From Bradyrhizobium betae (GTDB lineage: Bacteria > Pseudomonadota > Alphaproteobacteria > Rhizobiales > Xanthobacteraceae): a stretch of 64,000 nucleotides of DNA. Location: positions 5,896,501 to 5,960,500 of the forward strand of contig NZ_CP044543.1 in NCBI RefSeq assembly GCF_008932115.1, given 5' to 3'. Both the position numbers and the translations under genes were made by a program. Positions 25,711 through 32,606 of this stretch are shown piece by piece (position 1 is the stretch's first letter; each line of letters opens with the position of its first letter). The notes under the pieces are model-generated. The model was not told the DNA's origin, searched no databases, and worked only from the letters and a program-made list of their open reading frames with translations.

Positions 25711-26337
25711 CTACTGATCTCTTGCGCTGGCGGTCGAAACCGCCGGCCTGGTATCGCCCAGCGAGACCCAGACGTTGGGATCGCTCTGCGACTGGCGCTT
25801 GACGAAGCGGTAGCCGGTCTCCGTCCAGGCAACGACGCTCTCGTTCTGATTGTCGAGAACGAATTCGCCCTTGTCGGTCTTCACCGTCAGCACCGCGTGC
25901 CCTTCGCCCTTCTTGTCGCGCACGACGGTGATGAGCAGGGCCTCGCGCGGCCATCCGGCATCGATCAGCATCTTGCGCTTCAACAACACGTAGTCTTCAC
26001 AGTCGCCGTAACCGTCGGTCGGCAGCGACCACTTCTCGATCACGCCCCAGTGCTCCTGGTCGGTCAAAGGCTTGACGGTCTCGTTGACCCAGCGATTGAC
26101 CTTGACGAGGTCGCGCCATGCGGCCTGCGACATCACGATGTCGCGCGGCTGCGTCGGTGCGCCCTGGCACTGCGCGGCATTGTCCGCACAGAACTCGACC
26201 CAGCCGATCGGCGCACGCGTGGTGTCGCCGAGGCTCGCGTAGAGCAGACGGCTTTCACCGGCCTGCGCTGTCGCGCCGATCCCGAAGAGGATGGCGGCCA
26301 GCGCCAATCCCTTCCCCTGTCCCCTGAAGTCAAACAT
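25711..26337 (-). CDS. Transglutaminase-like cysteine protease (BTLCP family, LapG-like)
   Basis: A 208-residue exported protein. The signal peptide (GKGLALAAILFGIGATAQA) ends near residue 26. The catalytic Cys is in TDGYGDCEDYVLLKR (about residue 115), the His in EGHAVLTV (about 160) and the Asp in FVLDNQNE (about 173), the C-H-D triad of the BTLCP family. The best known member, LapG of Pseudomonas, cleaves the adhesin LapA in the periplasm under control of the c-di-GMP receptor LapD. No LapA- or LapD-like gene is in the window. The ATG at 26337 has GGGGG upstream. The gene stands alone and ends at the hairpin at 25608-25637. Confidence 0.88.
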   Translation of the reverse strand: MFDFRGQGKGLALAAILFGIGATAQAGESRLLYASLGDTTRAPIGWVEFCADNAAQCQGAPTQPRDIVMSQAAWRDLVKVNRWVNETVKPLTDQEHWGVIEKWSLPTDGYGDCEDYVLLKRKMLIDAGWPREALLITVVRDKKGEGHAVLTVKTDKGEFVLDNQNESVVAWTETGYRFVKRQSQSDPNVWVSLGDTRPAVSTASARDQ

Positions 26338-26441
26338 TGCGGCCCCCGTTTCTTGTTGGGACCACAATGCGCATGGAGCTTTTGAGCTGCCGCTAAGTCA
26401 GCCAAGTCAAGTCGAGACGAATGCAAGTAAAATGCGCCGCG

Positions 26442-26481
26442 AATTCGATCTATACTTGAGTCAAATTCGAATAAAATTCGA
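26442..26481. promoter_or_regulatory. Three copies of AATTCGA upstream of the BTLCP gene
   Basis: AATTCGA occurs at 26442-26448, 26464-26470 and 26475-26481 (spacings 22 and 11), inside the AT-rich patch 105-145 bp before the protease start. The near-helical phasing of 11 and 22 bp would suit a bound regulator. This is pattern only. Confidence 0.3.
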
Positions 26482-26598
26482 TATGACTGCAATTGATTCA
26501 AATTTTAGGAGTTAACGCGGAAACGCTGGCGGAGCCCTCGTTTCCGCGCGCAAAGGGACCGGCGTTAACGCGCGCACGGCCCGCCGCCATGCATGAAA

Positions 26599-26629
26599 AA
26601 GGCGGCGTCCGCATCGCGGAGGCCGCCTT
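26599..26629 (-). terminator. Intrinsic terminator after the tandem PilZ gene
   Basis: AAGGCGGC (26599-26606) pairs with GCCGCCTT (26622-26629). Read on the minus strand it is followed by TTTTTCATGC, and it lies 39 bp after the stop of the PilZ gene. Confidence 0.85.
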
Positions 26630-26667
26630 CAGGGCTGGAAATCATGTGGTTTTGAGGTCCTCGCGCT

Positions 26668-27279
26668 TTACCGCGCGGTAACGCTCTCTTCGAGAGTCTC
26701 GATCGGCTGCGAGTGCAAGAACTCCAGCGCGAAGCCGTCTTCGAGGTTTCGGACCACGCGGCCCTGGATCCGGCCGAGCAGAACCGTCGATTTCAGCGGC
26801 GGACGGTTCTCCGCGGCGATGGCGGCCCCGGACAGCGAGAGGTCGATGATGCGGCAGGTCATCTTGGTGCCGTCCTCGAGCGTGAGCACCGCGATCGGGT
26901 TGCGCGGCACGATACGGTCGTGGCGGCGGTCTTCCGGCAGGTTGAGGATGTCGCGGTTGGCGAGCCAGGTCAGCTGCGCCGCGAGCTTGTCGCGCTTGCG
27001 GGGCGTCGCACCCACCGTCATGGCGAAGCCATTGTCGATGATGCGGGTGATCTTGCCCTCGACGCGGCCGATATGGTCGAGATAGGCGACCACGCGGTCG
27101 CCGACATTGCCGATGCCGGGCGCCAGCAGGGCGAGGCCGCCCGGTGACATGTTGATCACCTGGCAGGGGAATTCCCGGCGGTCCGGCAGCATGTAACGGC
27201 CGAGCAGGTGGACTTTCACCCGCTGGAAACGCCGACGTTCCTCGGCGGCCGGAAGAAATTTTTTGTTCGCCAACGCCAT
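26668..27279 (-). CDS. Protein with two PilZ domains (probable c-di-GMP receptor)
   Basis: A 203-residue cytoplasmic protein starting MALANKKFLPAAEERR. The first PilZ domain has RRRFQRVKV (RxxxR) and INMSPGGLAL in place of the usual DxSxxG. The second has RHDRIVPRNP and IIDLSLSGAAIA, the full DxSxxG motif. PilZ domains bind cyclic di-GMP through these two motifs, so the second domain should bind and the first, with Asn for Asp, may also do so. No output domain is attached, so it probably acts by binding a partner protein. The frame is open 18 codons upstream. The transcript ends at the 26599-26629 hairpin. Confidence 0.9.
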   Translation of the reverse strand: MALANKKFLPAAEERRRFQRVKVHLLGRYMLPDRREFPCQVINMSPGGLALLAPGIGNVGDRVVAYLDHIGRVEGKITRIIDNGFAMTVGATPRKRDKLAAQLTWLANRDILNLPEDRRHDRIVPRNPIAVLTLEDGTKMTCRIIDLSLSGAAIAAENRPPLKSTVLLGRIQGRVVRNLEDGFALEFLHSQPIETLEESVTAR

Positions 27280-27348
27280 TTTCAGCACCCGACTCCCCGC
27301 CCGGGCGGAGTCCGGGACGACCCTAAGGTACACAGGGTTAATGCCGCG

Positions 27349-28515
27349 TTAGGATTGTGTGCGTCGATGACGGACAGACACAATACGCGCGAAAAGCCAC
27401 ATCAGGGGTGGGCAGGCCAGCACCGTCAGCGCGCCGAGGTCGAGCGCGGCCGCAGCGGTTCCGGCCGATTTGGCGAGCCGCCCGGCCACGGCCGGCCCCA
27501 GCATCATCGCCGCATAGAAGAGAGTGTAGAACACGCCCATGCCGATCGCCCTTGTTTGCGGGGCGAGCACCCGGGCCGGCAGGCTCACGATCGGGCCGGC
27601 CGGATGGCCGCTGATCAGACCGATCAGCACGATGATCGCCATCACCGCGTCCGACCGGGGCAGCCACGCCAGCAGCAGCGCCACCACGAGGCACGCCGCG
27701 ACCGCGAGCGTCAGCGGCCGTCCGGTCCGGTCGGCGATGAAGCCGCCCAATGGCACCGAGATCGCCGACAGCCACAGCACGAGGCTGATCGCCGAGCCGG
27801 CCGCCGCAATGCTCCAGCCGCGCTCGGCGAGCAGCGAGGGGCCGAACGAGAAGATCATGGCGAAGCCGACATTATAGAGGCCCCAGATCAGGCCGGCGAC
27901 GATCACGGCCAGCAGCGCGAGGGGATCGAGCCGGCCGGAGCCGGCCGCGCTGGCCGTCGCCTCCGGCGGCGGCAGATAGAACATGATCAGCACAATCCCG
28001 ATCGCCGTGAGTGCGCCCGCGGACAGGAACACCGCGCCTGCGCCATAGGCCGTGCCGATCGCCGGCAGCACCAGCAGCGAGATCGCAACGCCCGCCGGCC
28101 AGGAGTTGACGAAGATCGCCATCGCGGTCGCGATCTCCTTACCCGCGAACCAGTCGGTGCCCATCTTGGTGAGCTGCACGGTCAGCAGCACGCCGCCGGC
28201 GCCGGAGGCGAGCCGGCCCGCCATCTGCCAGCTCCAGATGTCTGTTGCGGCCATCACGAGGCTGCCGGCCGTCATCAGCAGCAGCGCCGCGATCGTGGTC
28301 GGCTTGTCGCCAAGCATTCGGCCGATCGCGCCGCCGGGCAGCGCCAGCACCACGCCCGGTGTGAAATAGAGCCCGATCAGGATGCCGATATCGGCGAGCC
28401 CGACGCCGAAGGTTTGCTGCAGCAGCGGCGCGACCGCAGCCACGCTCTGGAACTGGAACGCAATGGTGAGGCGCACGGCGAACAGGATCGCAAGAATGCC
28501 CCAGCGATTGCGCAA
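27349..28515 (-). CDS. MFS transporter (CynX/NimT-like)
   Basis: A 388-residue major facilitator with about 12 hydrophobic helices. Loop 2-3 shows GGAIGRMLGDKPT (a GxxxDRxGR variant), and the second half has GGFIADRTGRPLTL. The start is a TTG with GGGG upstream. Sequence character (FGVGLADIGILIGLYFTPGV) is close to the cyanate/nitroimidazole-type CynX branch, but no cynase is adjacent and the substrate is unknown. It follows another MFS gene (28582-29829) by 66 bp on the same strand. Confidence 0.88.
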   Translation of the reverse strand: MRNRWGILAILFAVRLTIAFQFQSVAAVAPLLQQTFGVGLADIGILIGLYFTPGVVLALPGGAIGRMLGDKPTTIAALLLMTAGSLVMAATDIWSWQMAGRLASGAGGVLLTVQLTKMGTDWFAGKEIATAMAIFVNSWPAGVAISLLVLPAIGTAYGAGAVFLSAGALTAIGIVLIMFYLPPPEATASAAGSGRLDPLALLAVIVAGLIWGLYNVGFAMIFSFGPSLLAERGWSIAAAGSAISLVLWLSAISVPLGGFIADRTGRPLTLAVAACLVVALLLAWLPRSDAVMAIIVLIGLISGHPAGPIVSLPARVLAPQTRAIGMGVFYTLFYAAMMLGPAVAGRLAKSAGTAAAALDLGALTVLACPPLMWLFARIVSVRHRRTQS

Positions 28516-28581
28516 TGCCCCATCTCCCCAAGCCCTCTATCGCAAGCCCTCTGTCGAAGGTGCGGTGGGGAGAGGCCGGAG

Positions 28582-29829
28582 TCAACCGGCCGCCTTCCTG
28601 GTCGCACGCTGATAGAGCAGGAACAGCAGCGCGAGCAGAACCGCAGCCGACAGCCCGAGCGACCAGTGAATGCCGATCGCCGCGCCTGATACCCCGACGG
28701 TGATGCCGCTGAAGGCCCGCATGCCGAGCCCGGCCATATTATAAAGCCCGACGACACGGTCGCGAATGTCGTGCGGTGCGTTCAGCTGCACCAGCGCCTG
28801 CGCCATGGTGTTGAACGATAGCTCGAAGAAGCCCGCGAAGAACAGCAGCACGATTGCAACGGGATAGATCCGCACCGCCGCAAAGCCGAGCAGTGCCACG
28901 CTCCACAGCATCGCGAGCGTGATCGCGGTGCGCGGCGTGCCTTTCAGCCGTCCCCACGATTCCAGCGCGAGGCCGGCGAGCAGGGCGCCGCCGGCATCCG
29001 CTGCAAGCAGCACGCTGTAGGAGACGCCGGGATCGCCATGGCCGAGATCGCCGGCAAAGCCCGGCATCTGGGCGTGATAGGCATTGCCGATCATGAAGGA
29101 GGTGAGGCCGGCAAGCCATGTCATCGCCGTCAGCACCGGCTGGGTGCCGATCGAGCGGATGGTCAGCATGATGTCGGCAAGGCCGCGCACCGCGAAGCGC
29201 CTGATGGCGACGCTGTTGTCGCGCACCGGCGCCCAGAACAGCCAGAGCAGCATCGGCAGATAGAACAGCGTGTTGAAGATGATGCCGTGCGAAGTGCCGA
29301 GCGTCAGCATGATCACGCCGCCGACGGCAGGCCCGACGAGAATGCCGAGATAACGCGCCATCGCGTTGAGCCGCACCGCGCTCGGCAAATCGGCGGGGCC
29401 GACGAGGTCGTAGAGTAGCAGCTGGTTCGGCGTCTGCCACAGCACGCCGGCGCAGCCGTGGATCACCAGCAGCAGCATCGCGTGCCACATCTCGATCGTG
29501 TCGGTGATGAAGAAGAAGCCCCAGCCGGCCGAGGCCACGATGAACAGCAGCATGCCGCACTGGATGATGCGGCGCGGATCGAACCGGTCGGCGAGCCCGC
29601 CGACCGCGACCGAGAACAGCAGGAACGGCAGCCAGTGCGACAGCACGGCAAACCCTCCCAGCGTCGGCGAATGGAATTTCTGGAACACCACCCAATAGCT
29701 GATCACATGCTCGATATTGTCGGCCATCATCGCCAGCACATAGGCGATGAACTGGAGACGGTACGGCACGGACTTCATCGCGGCGAACGAGCCGGACGCG
29801 GCCACGGGATTTTGCGGGAGGGGGTTCAA
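28582..29829 (-). CDS. MFS transporter (enterobactin-exporter-like, MFS_3 type)
   Basis: A 415-residue major facilitator with 12 hydrophobic segments. The conserved loop is SVAVGGLADRFDPRRIIQCG (about residues 70-90). The pattern FVLSHWLPF...GLADR is typical of the MFS_3/EntS branch, which exports small molecules. The TTG at 29829 gives MNPLPQNPVAASG; an ATG at 29778 (MKSVPYRLQFIAYV) is an equally plausible start. Both MFS genes may be in one operon; no substrate clue comes from neighbours. Confidence 0.85.
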   Translation of the reverse strand: MNPLPQNPVAASGSFAAMKSVPYRLQFIAYVLAMMADNIEHVISYWVVFQKFHSPTLGGFAVLSHWLPFLLFSVAVGGLADRFDPRRIIQCGMLLFIVASAGWGFFFITDTIEMWHAMLLLVIHGCAGVLWQTPNQLLLYDLVGPADLPSAVRLNAMARYLGILVGPAVGGVIMLTLGTSHGIIFNTLFYLPMLLWLFWAPVRDNSVAIRRFAVRGLADIMLTIRSIGTQPVLTAMTWLAGLTSFMIGNAYHAQMPGFAGDLGHGDPGVSYSVLLAADAGGALLAGLALESWGRLKGTPRTAITLAMLWSVALLGFAAVRIYPVAIVLLFFAGFFELSFNTMAQALVQLNAPHDIRDRVVGLYNMAGLGMRAFSGITVGVSGAAIGIHWSLGLSAAVLLALLFLLYQRATRKAAG

Positions 29830-30188
29830 AGGGGGCGCCTGGAAAGGACTTGAGCCGTCGGTACACGGTCAATCGGGGGCGCTCAAGACACTTGGGGTGC
29901 TTGGACATCAGCCATGCACTGCCGCCACACACGCCGCCGTCATCCTGAGGTGCGAGCGAAGCGAGCCTCGAAGGATGAGCTACGGGCGCTCGCGGCCCAT
30001 CCTTCGAGGCTCCCCTCGCGATGCTGACGCATCGCAAGGCTCGCACCTCAGGATGACGTCGGTGGTCATAGCTGCGTGTTGCTCCATACGGGCTACAAGA
30101 GCGTATCTTGGCACCACCGCCCATCTCACATACGCTTCGCCTCAGCCCGCGCCATCAATCATAACAGACGGGCATGGAGGACACGCCC
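29830..30188. other. Gene-free region with a large palindromic repeat
   Basis: About 360 bp between divergent genes. The repeat at 29939-30057 fills the middle, and a fragment of another palindromic motif (CTCCATACGGGCTAC at 30082-30096) lies to its right. The bases next to the alcohol dehydrogenase start (30130-30188) may carry its promoter but show no clear boxes. Confidence 0.55.
29939..30057. repeat. Dispersed palindromic repeat (GTCATCCTGAGGTGCGAG type)
   Basis: The outer arms are GTCATCCTGAGGTGCGAG (from 29939) and CTCGCACCTCAGGATGAC (to 30057), perfect inverted copies 18 bp long. Inside, CCTCGAAGGATG and CATCCTTCGAGG form a second stem. I know this unit as one of the commonest intergenic repeats in Bradyrhizobium. 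A degenerate relative lies at 46381-46537. Confidence 0.88.
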
Positions 30189-31340
30189 ATGGATCAAATC
30201 CGCGTCTGCACCCACGCAGGACCGGGCTCGGAGCCCGTGATCAAGACCGTGCCGTGGCCGAAGGTCGGCCGCAAGGCCGCGCTGATCAAGATCGGCGCGT
30301 GCGGCGTCTGCGGCACCGATCTGCATATCCTCAAAGGCCATTGGCCGAAGCCGCTGCCGTGGCCGTTCACGCTTGGCCACGAGATCGGCGGCGTGATCGT
30401 CGAATGCGGCGACGAGTTCACCGAGGACTTCATGAGCAAGCCGCTCAAGGTCGGATCGAAGGTAATGATCCCGCCGCTGATGCCGTGCGGCCGCTGCTAC
30501 TACTGCATCCACTATCCGCAAACCGCGAACAAATGCCTGACGCCGGTCTATTACGGCCGATATCTCGGCTTCGACAAGGCGCCGCACATGTGGGGCGGCT
30601 GGGCCGAATATGTCTATGTCGATCTCGAGATGCTGCCGGGCACCAAGATCTACAAGCTGCCCGACGACATGTCGCTGCGGCTCGGCGCGCTGTCGGAGCC
30701 GCTGACCTCCTGCATCCGCGCCTTCAACCGCGCCAGCCGTGCCGGCGGCTTTTCCTGGGGCGATACGGTGGTGATCCAGGGCTCTGGCCCGATCGGCATT
30801 CTCGCGGTCGCCGCCGCGAAGGAGATGGGGGCAGGGCGCGTCATCTGCGTCGGCGCGCCGGAGGAGCCGCGGCTCAAGCTGGCGCGCGAGTTCGGCGCGG
30901 AGGCGACGGTGAACATCGAAGAGGTGAAATCGCCGCAGCAGCGCATCGCGCGTGTGCGCGAGATCGTCGGCGGCTTCGGCGCCGATCTCGTGATGGATTG
31001 CTCGGGCCACCCCTCAGCCGGCCCCGAAGGCATCGAGATGCTGCGCGACGGCGGCACCTATGTCGAGATGGGCCAGTTCACCGACGCCGGTTCGATCGAC
31101 ACCTCCTGGCATCGCATCTGCACCAAGGACCTCAATTTGCTCGGCTCCTGGGGCTTCACCGCCAACGATCTGCCGCTCGGCGTCGAGATGCTCTACCGCA
31201 CGCGTGACAAATATCCGTGGCTGAAGATGCAAACGATCTATCCGTTCACCGAAGACGGCGTCGCGCAGGCGGTGAGGGATGCGATGGCAATGAAGACGAT
31301 GAAGTCGACCATCGTGCCGTGGCCGGAACTGGTGGAATAG
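30189..31340 (+). CDS. Zinc-dependent alcohol dehydrogenase family protein
   Basis: A 383-residue medium-chain dehydrogenase. The catalytic zinc site is GACGVCGTDLHILKGHWPK (Cys about 38, with GHEIGG about 62). The structural-zinc lobe has four Cys (MPCGRCYYCIHYPQTANKC, about residues 98-116). The Rossmann fold follows, with VIQGSGPIGILAVAAAKEMG near residue 195. It resembles sorbitol/threonine-type dehydrogenases more than simple alcohol dehydrogenases. The reaction would be NAD(P)-linked oxidation of a secondary alcohol; the substrate is unknown. The second ATG at 30189 fits GAGGA spacing better than the ATG at 30174. The DUF5680 gene follows 3 bp later, so the two are one transcript. Confidence 0.92.
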   Translation: MDQIRVCTHAGPGSEPVIKTVPWPKVGRKAALIKIGACGVCGTDLHILKGHWPKPLPWPFTLGHEIGGVIVECGDEFTEDFMSKPLKVGSKVMIPPLMPCGRCYYCIHYPQTANKCLTPVYYGRYLGFDKAPHMWGGWAEYVYVDLEMLPGTKIYKLPDDMSLRLGALSEPLTSCIRAFNRASRAGGFSWGDTVVIQGSGPIGILAVAAAKEMGAGRVICVGAPEEPRLKLAREFGAEATVNIEEVKSPQQRIARVREIVGGFGADLVMDCSGHPSAGPEGIEMLRDGGTYVEMGQFTDAGSIDTSWHRICTKDLNLLGSWGFTANDLPLGVEMLYRTRDKYPWLKMQTIYPFTEDGVAQAVRDAMAMKTMKSTIVPWPELVE

Positions 31341-31343
31341 ACG

Positions 31344-31826
31344 ATGCCGTCCATTCCGCACGATCTCGCGGCGTTCCTGGTCGAAGCCAAGCGGCGCACC
31401 TATGCGGGGCTCGACGACGACGCGACGATCGCCATGCCTCTGCTTGCAGGCTCCAGGCAGCTCGAGCATCGCGCCGCGCCTTATGCCTATCGCGATATCT
31501 ATTTCGGGATGGGATTTTTCGTCGGGCAGGAGACGGTGTCGCGGGATGACCGCGTCATCTGGTCGATGAGCTACAGCGGCGGCGCCCGCGCGGACATCAC
31601 GGATCGGGACACTTTCCTCACGATCTACAGATTCCTGCGGCAAGCGCTGCTGGGCGTATGCGAGGAGGAGCCTTATCGAGGACCGCGCCTGTTCGAGCAT
31701 GCAGGCATGGTCTACCGCAACGAGGTTCAAGGCGCGCTCGATCGTTTTCACGGCGTCGAGACCATCGACCGAGAGGATGACGCGCCTCTCTACGAGCTGC
31801 GCTATAGCGGCGGTTTGCTGCGGTAG
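31344..31826 (+). CDS. DUF5680 domain-containing protein
   Basis: A 160-residue cytoplasmic protein that starts 3 bp after the dehydrogenase stop and is almost certainly co-translated with it. The opening FLVEAKRRTYAGLDDDATIA and the core YAYRDIYFGMGFFVGQETV match the DUF5680 family, often found fused to or beside XRE regulators and of unknown function. Ends with APLYELRYSGGLLR. A palindromic repeat at 31840-31867 lies just after the stop and may act as terminator. Confidence 0.82.
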   Translation: MPSIPHDLAAFLVEAKRRTYAGLDDDATIAMPLLAGSRQLEHRAAPYAYRDIYFGMGFFVGQETVSRDDRVIWSMSYSGGARADITDRDTFLTIYRFLRQALLGVCEEEPYRGPRLFEHAGMVYRNEVQGALDRFHGVETIDREDDAPLYELRYSGGLLR

Positions 31827-31839
31827 TTATTGAAATTGT

Positions 31840-31867
31840 AGCCCCGTTGGCTCCATACGGGCTACGA
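31840..31867. repeat. Short palindromic repeat (GTAGCCCCGT...ACGGGCTAC)
   Basis: GTAGCCCCGT (31840-31849) pairs with ACGGGCTAC (31859-31867) around TGGCTCCAT. Related sequences occur at 30082-30096 and 43650-43676. It lies 14 bp after the DUF5680 gene and could serve as a transcript end, although no T run follows. Confidence 0.7.
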
Positions 31868-31895
31868 GTAGGTGTTCGGAATGAAGGACACGACG

Positions 31896-32315
31896 ATGAA
31901 CGAACAGACTTCCGAACCAAACAGGCGCTCGCCCTTCAGCGCCATCCGCGCGATCGACTACACCGTCATCTTCGTGCGCGACATGGCCGCGATGCGCCGC
32001 TTCTACGAGGACGTCCTCGCCTTATCCCTGCTGCGCGAGCTCTCGCCGAACTGGATCGAGTACGGCCTGGGCAGTAACACGCTCGCCTTGGCGAAGCCGG
32101 GGCGGACCGCCGCCGATGTGCCGGTGCCGCACGGCACGGCCTCGCTGCAATTGGCGTTCAAGGTCTCGGCAGCCGAAGTCGACGCGTGCGCCGACGAACT
32201 GGTGCGGCAGGGCGTGGCGCTGCTGTCACCGCCGACCAACCAGTCCTTTGGACATCGGACGCTGTTCTTTCGTGACCCCGACGGCAATCTGCTGGAGGTC
32301 TACGCCGAGATCTGA
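31896..32315 (+). CDS. VOC family protein (glyoxalase/bleomycin resistance/dioxygenase fold)
   Basis: A 139-residue single-module VOC protein. The start of the fold IDYTVIFVRDMAAMRRFYED is typical, with Leu/Phe-rich strands and FRDPDGNLLEVYAE at the end. Its metal ligand set looks incomplete: the first His is replaced (DYTVIF) and the C-terminal Glu (LLEVYAE) is kept. Of the three possible starts (31872 GTG, 31881 ATG, 31896 ATG), the last has GAAGGA nearby. Substrate and reaction cannot be told; antibiotic resistance should not be assumed. Confidence 0.88.
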   Translation: MNEQTSEPNRRSPFSAIRAIDYTVIFVRDMAAMRRFYEDVLALSLLRELSPNWIEYGLGSNTLALAKPGRTAADVPVPHGTASLQLAFKVSAAEVDACADELVRQGVALLSPPTNQSFGHRTLFFRDPDGNLLEVYAEI

Positions 32316-32471
32316 GAGCGGGCTGGAAGCGACCGGTTGGCCGCCAAATTCCCCCGCTTTGGCCCCGGATCCCGCTATATGCAGCAAACGGCTCCGGAAA
32401 CGCTGGATGTAGTGGGTCGGGCGGCCGGTAAGCTTATTCTCGATGGTGCCAAAGCCATGCATCATAGGCAT

Positions 32472-32518
32472 GGTGATTTGCCTGCGCTTGGCGTAAAGAG
32501 CGTCCAAATCAAATCACC
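32472..32518 (+). promoter_or_regulatory. Inverted repeat in the leader of the DEAD-box helicase gene
   Basis: GGTGATTTG (32472-32480) and CAAATCACC (32510-32518) are a perfect 9-bp inverted repeat with a 29-base loop, about 90 bp before the helicase start. The 290-bp leader has no gene. Long structured leaders are usual for cold-induced RNA helicase genes, so this could be an RNA switch or a protein site. This is inference. Confidence 0.4.
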
Positions 32519-32606
32519 ACGCGTGCGGCTGGACCATTTTGCCGCGTACGCAGCTTCAGGTCGCGCGGGTCGACGTTCCGCGCCTGGACCAACCAAGGTT
32601 TATCCC

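Larger units (their letters stand above)
26338..26667. other. Gene-free AT-rich region upstream of the BTLCP gene
   Basis: A 330-bp intergenic stretch. Positions 26430-26515 are markedly AT-rich for this genome and contain AATTCGA three times. The PilZ-gene terminator lies at 26599-26629. No coding sequence is supported. Confidence 0.6.
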
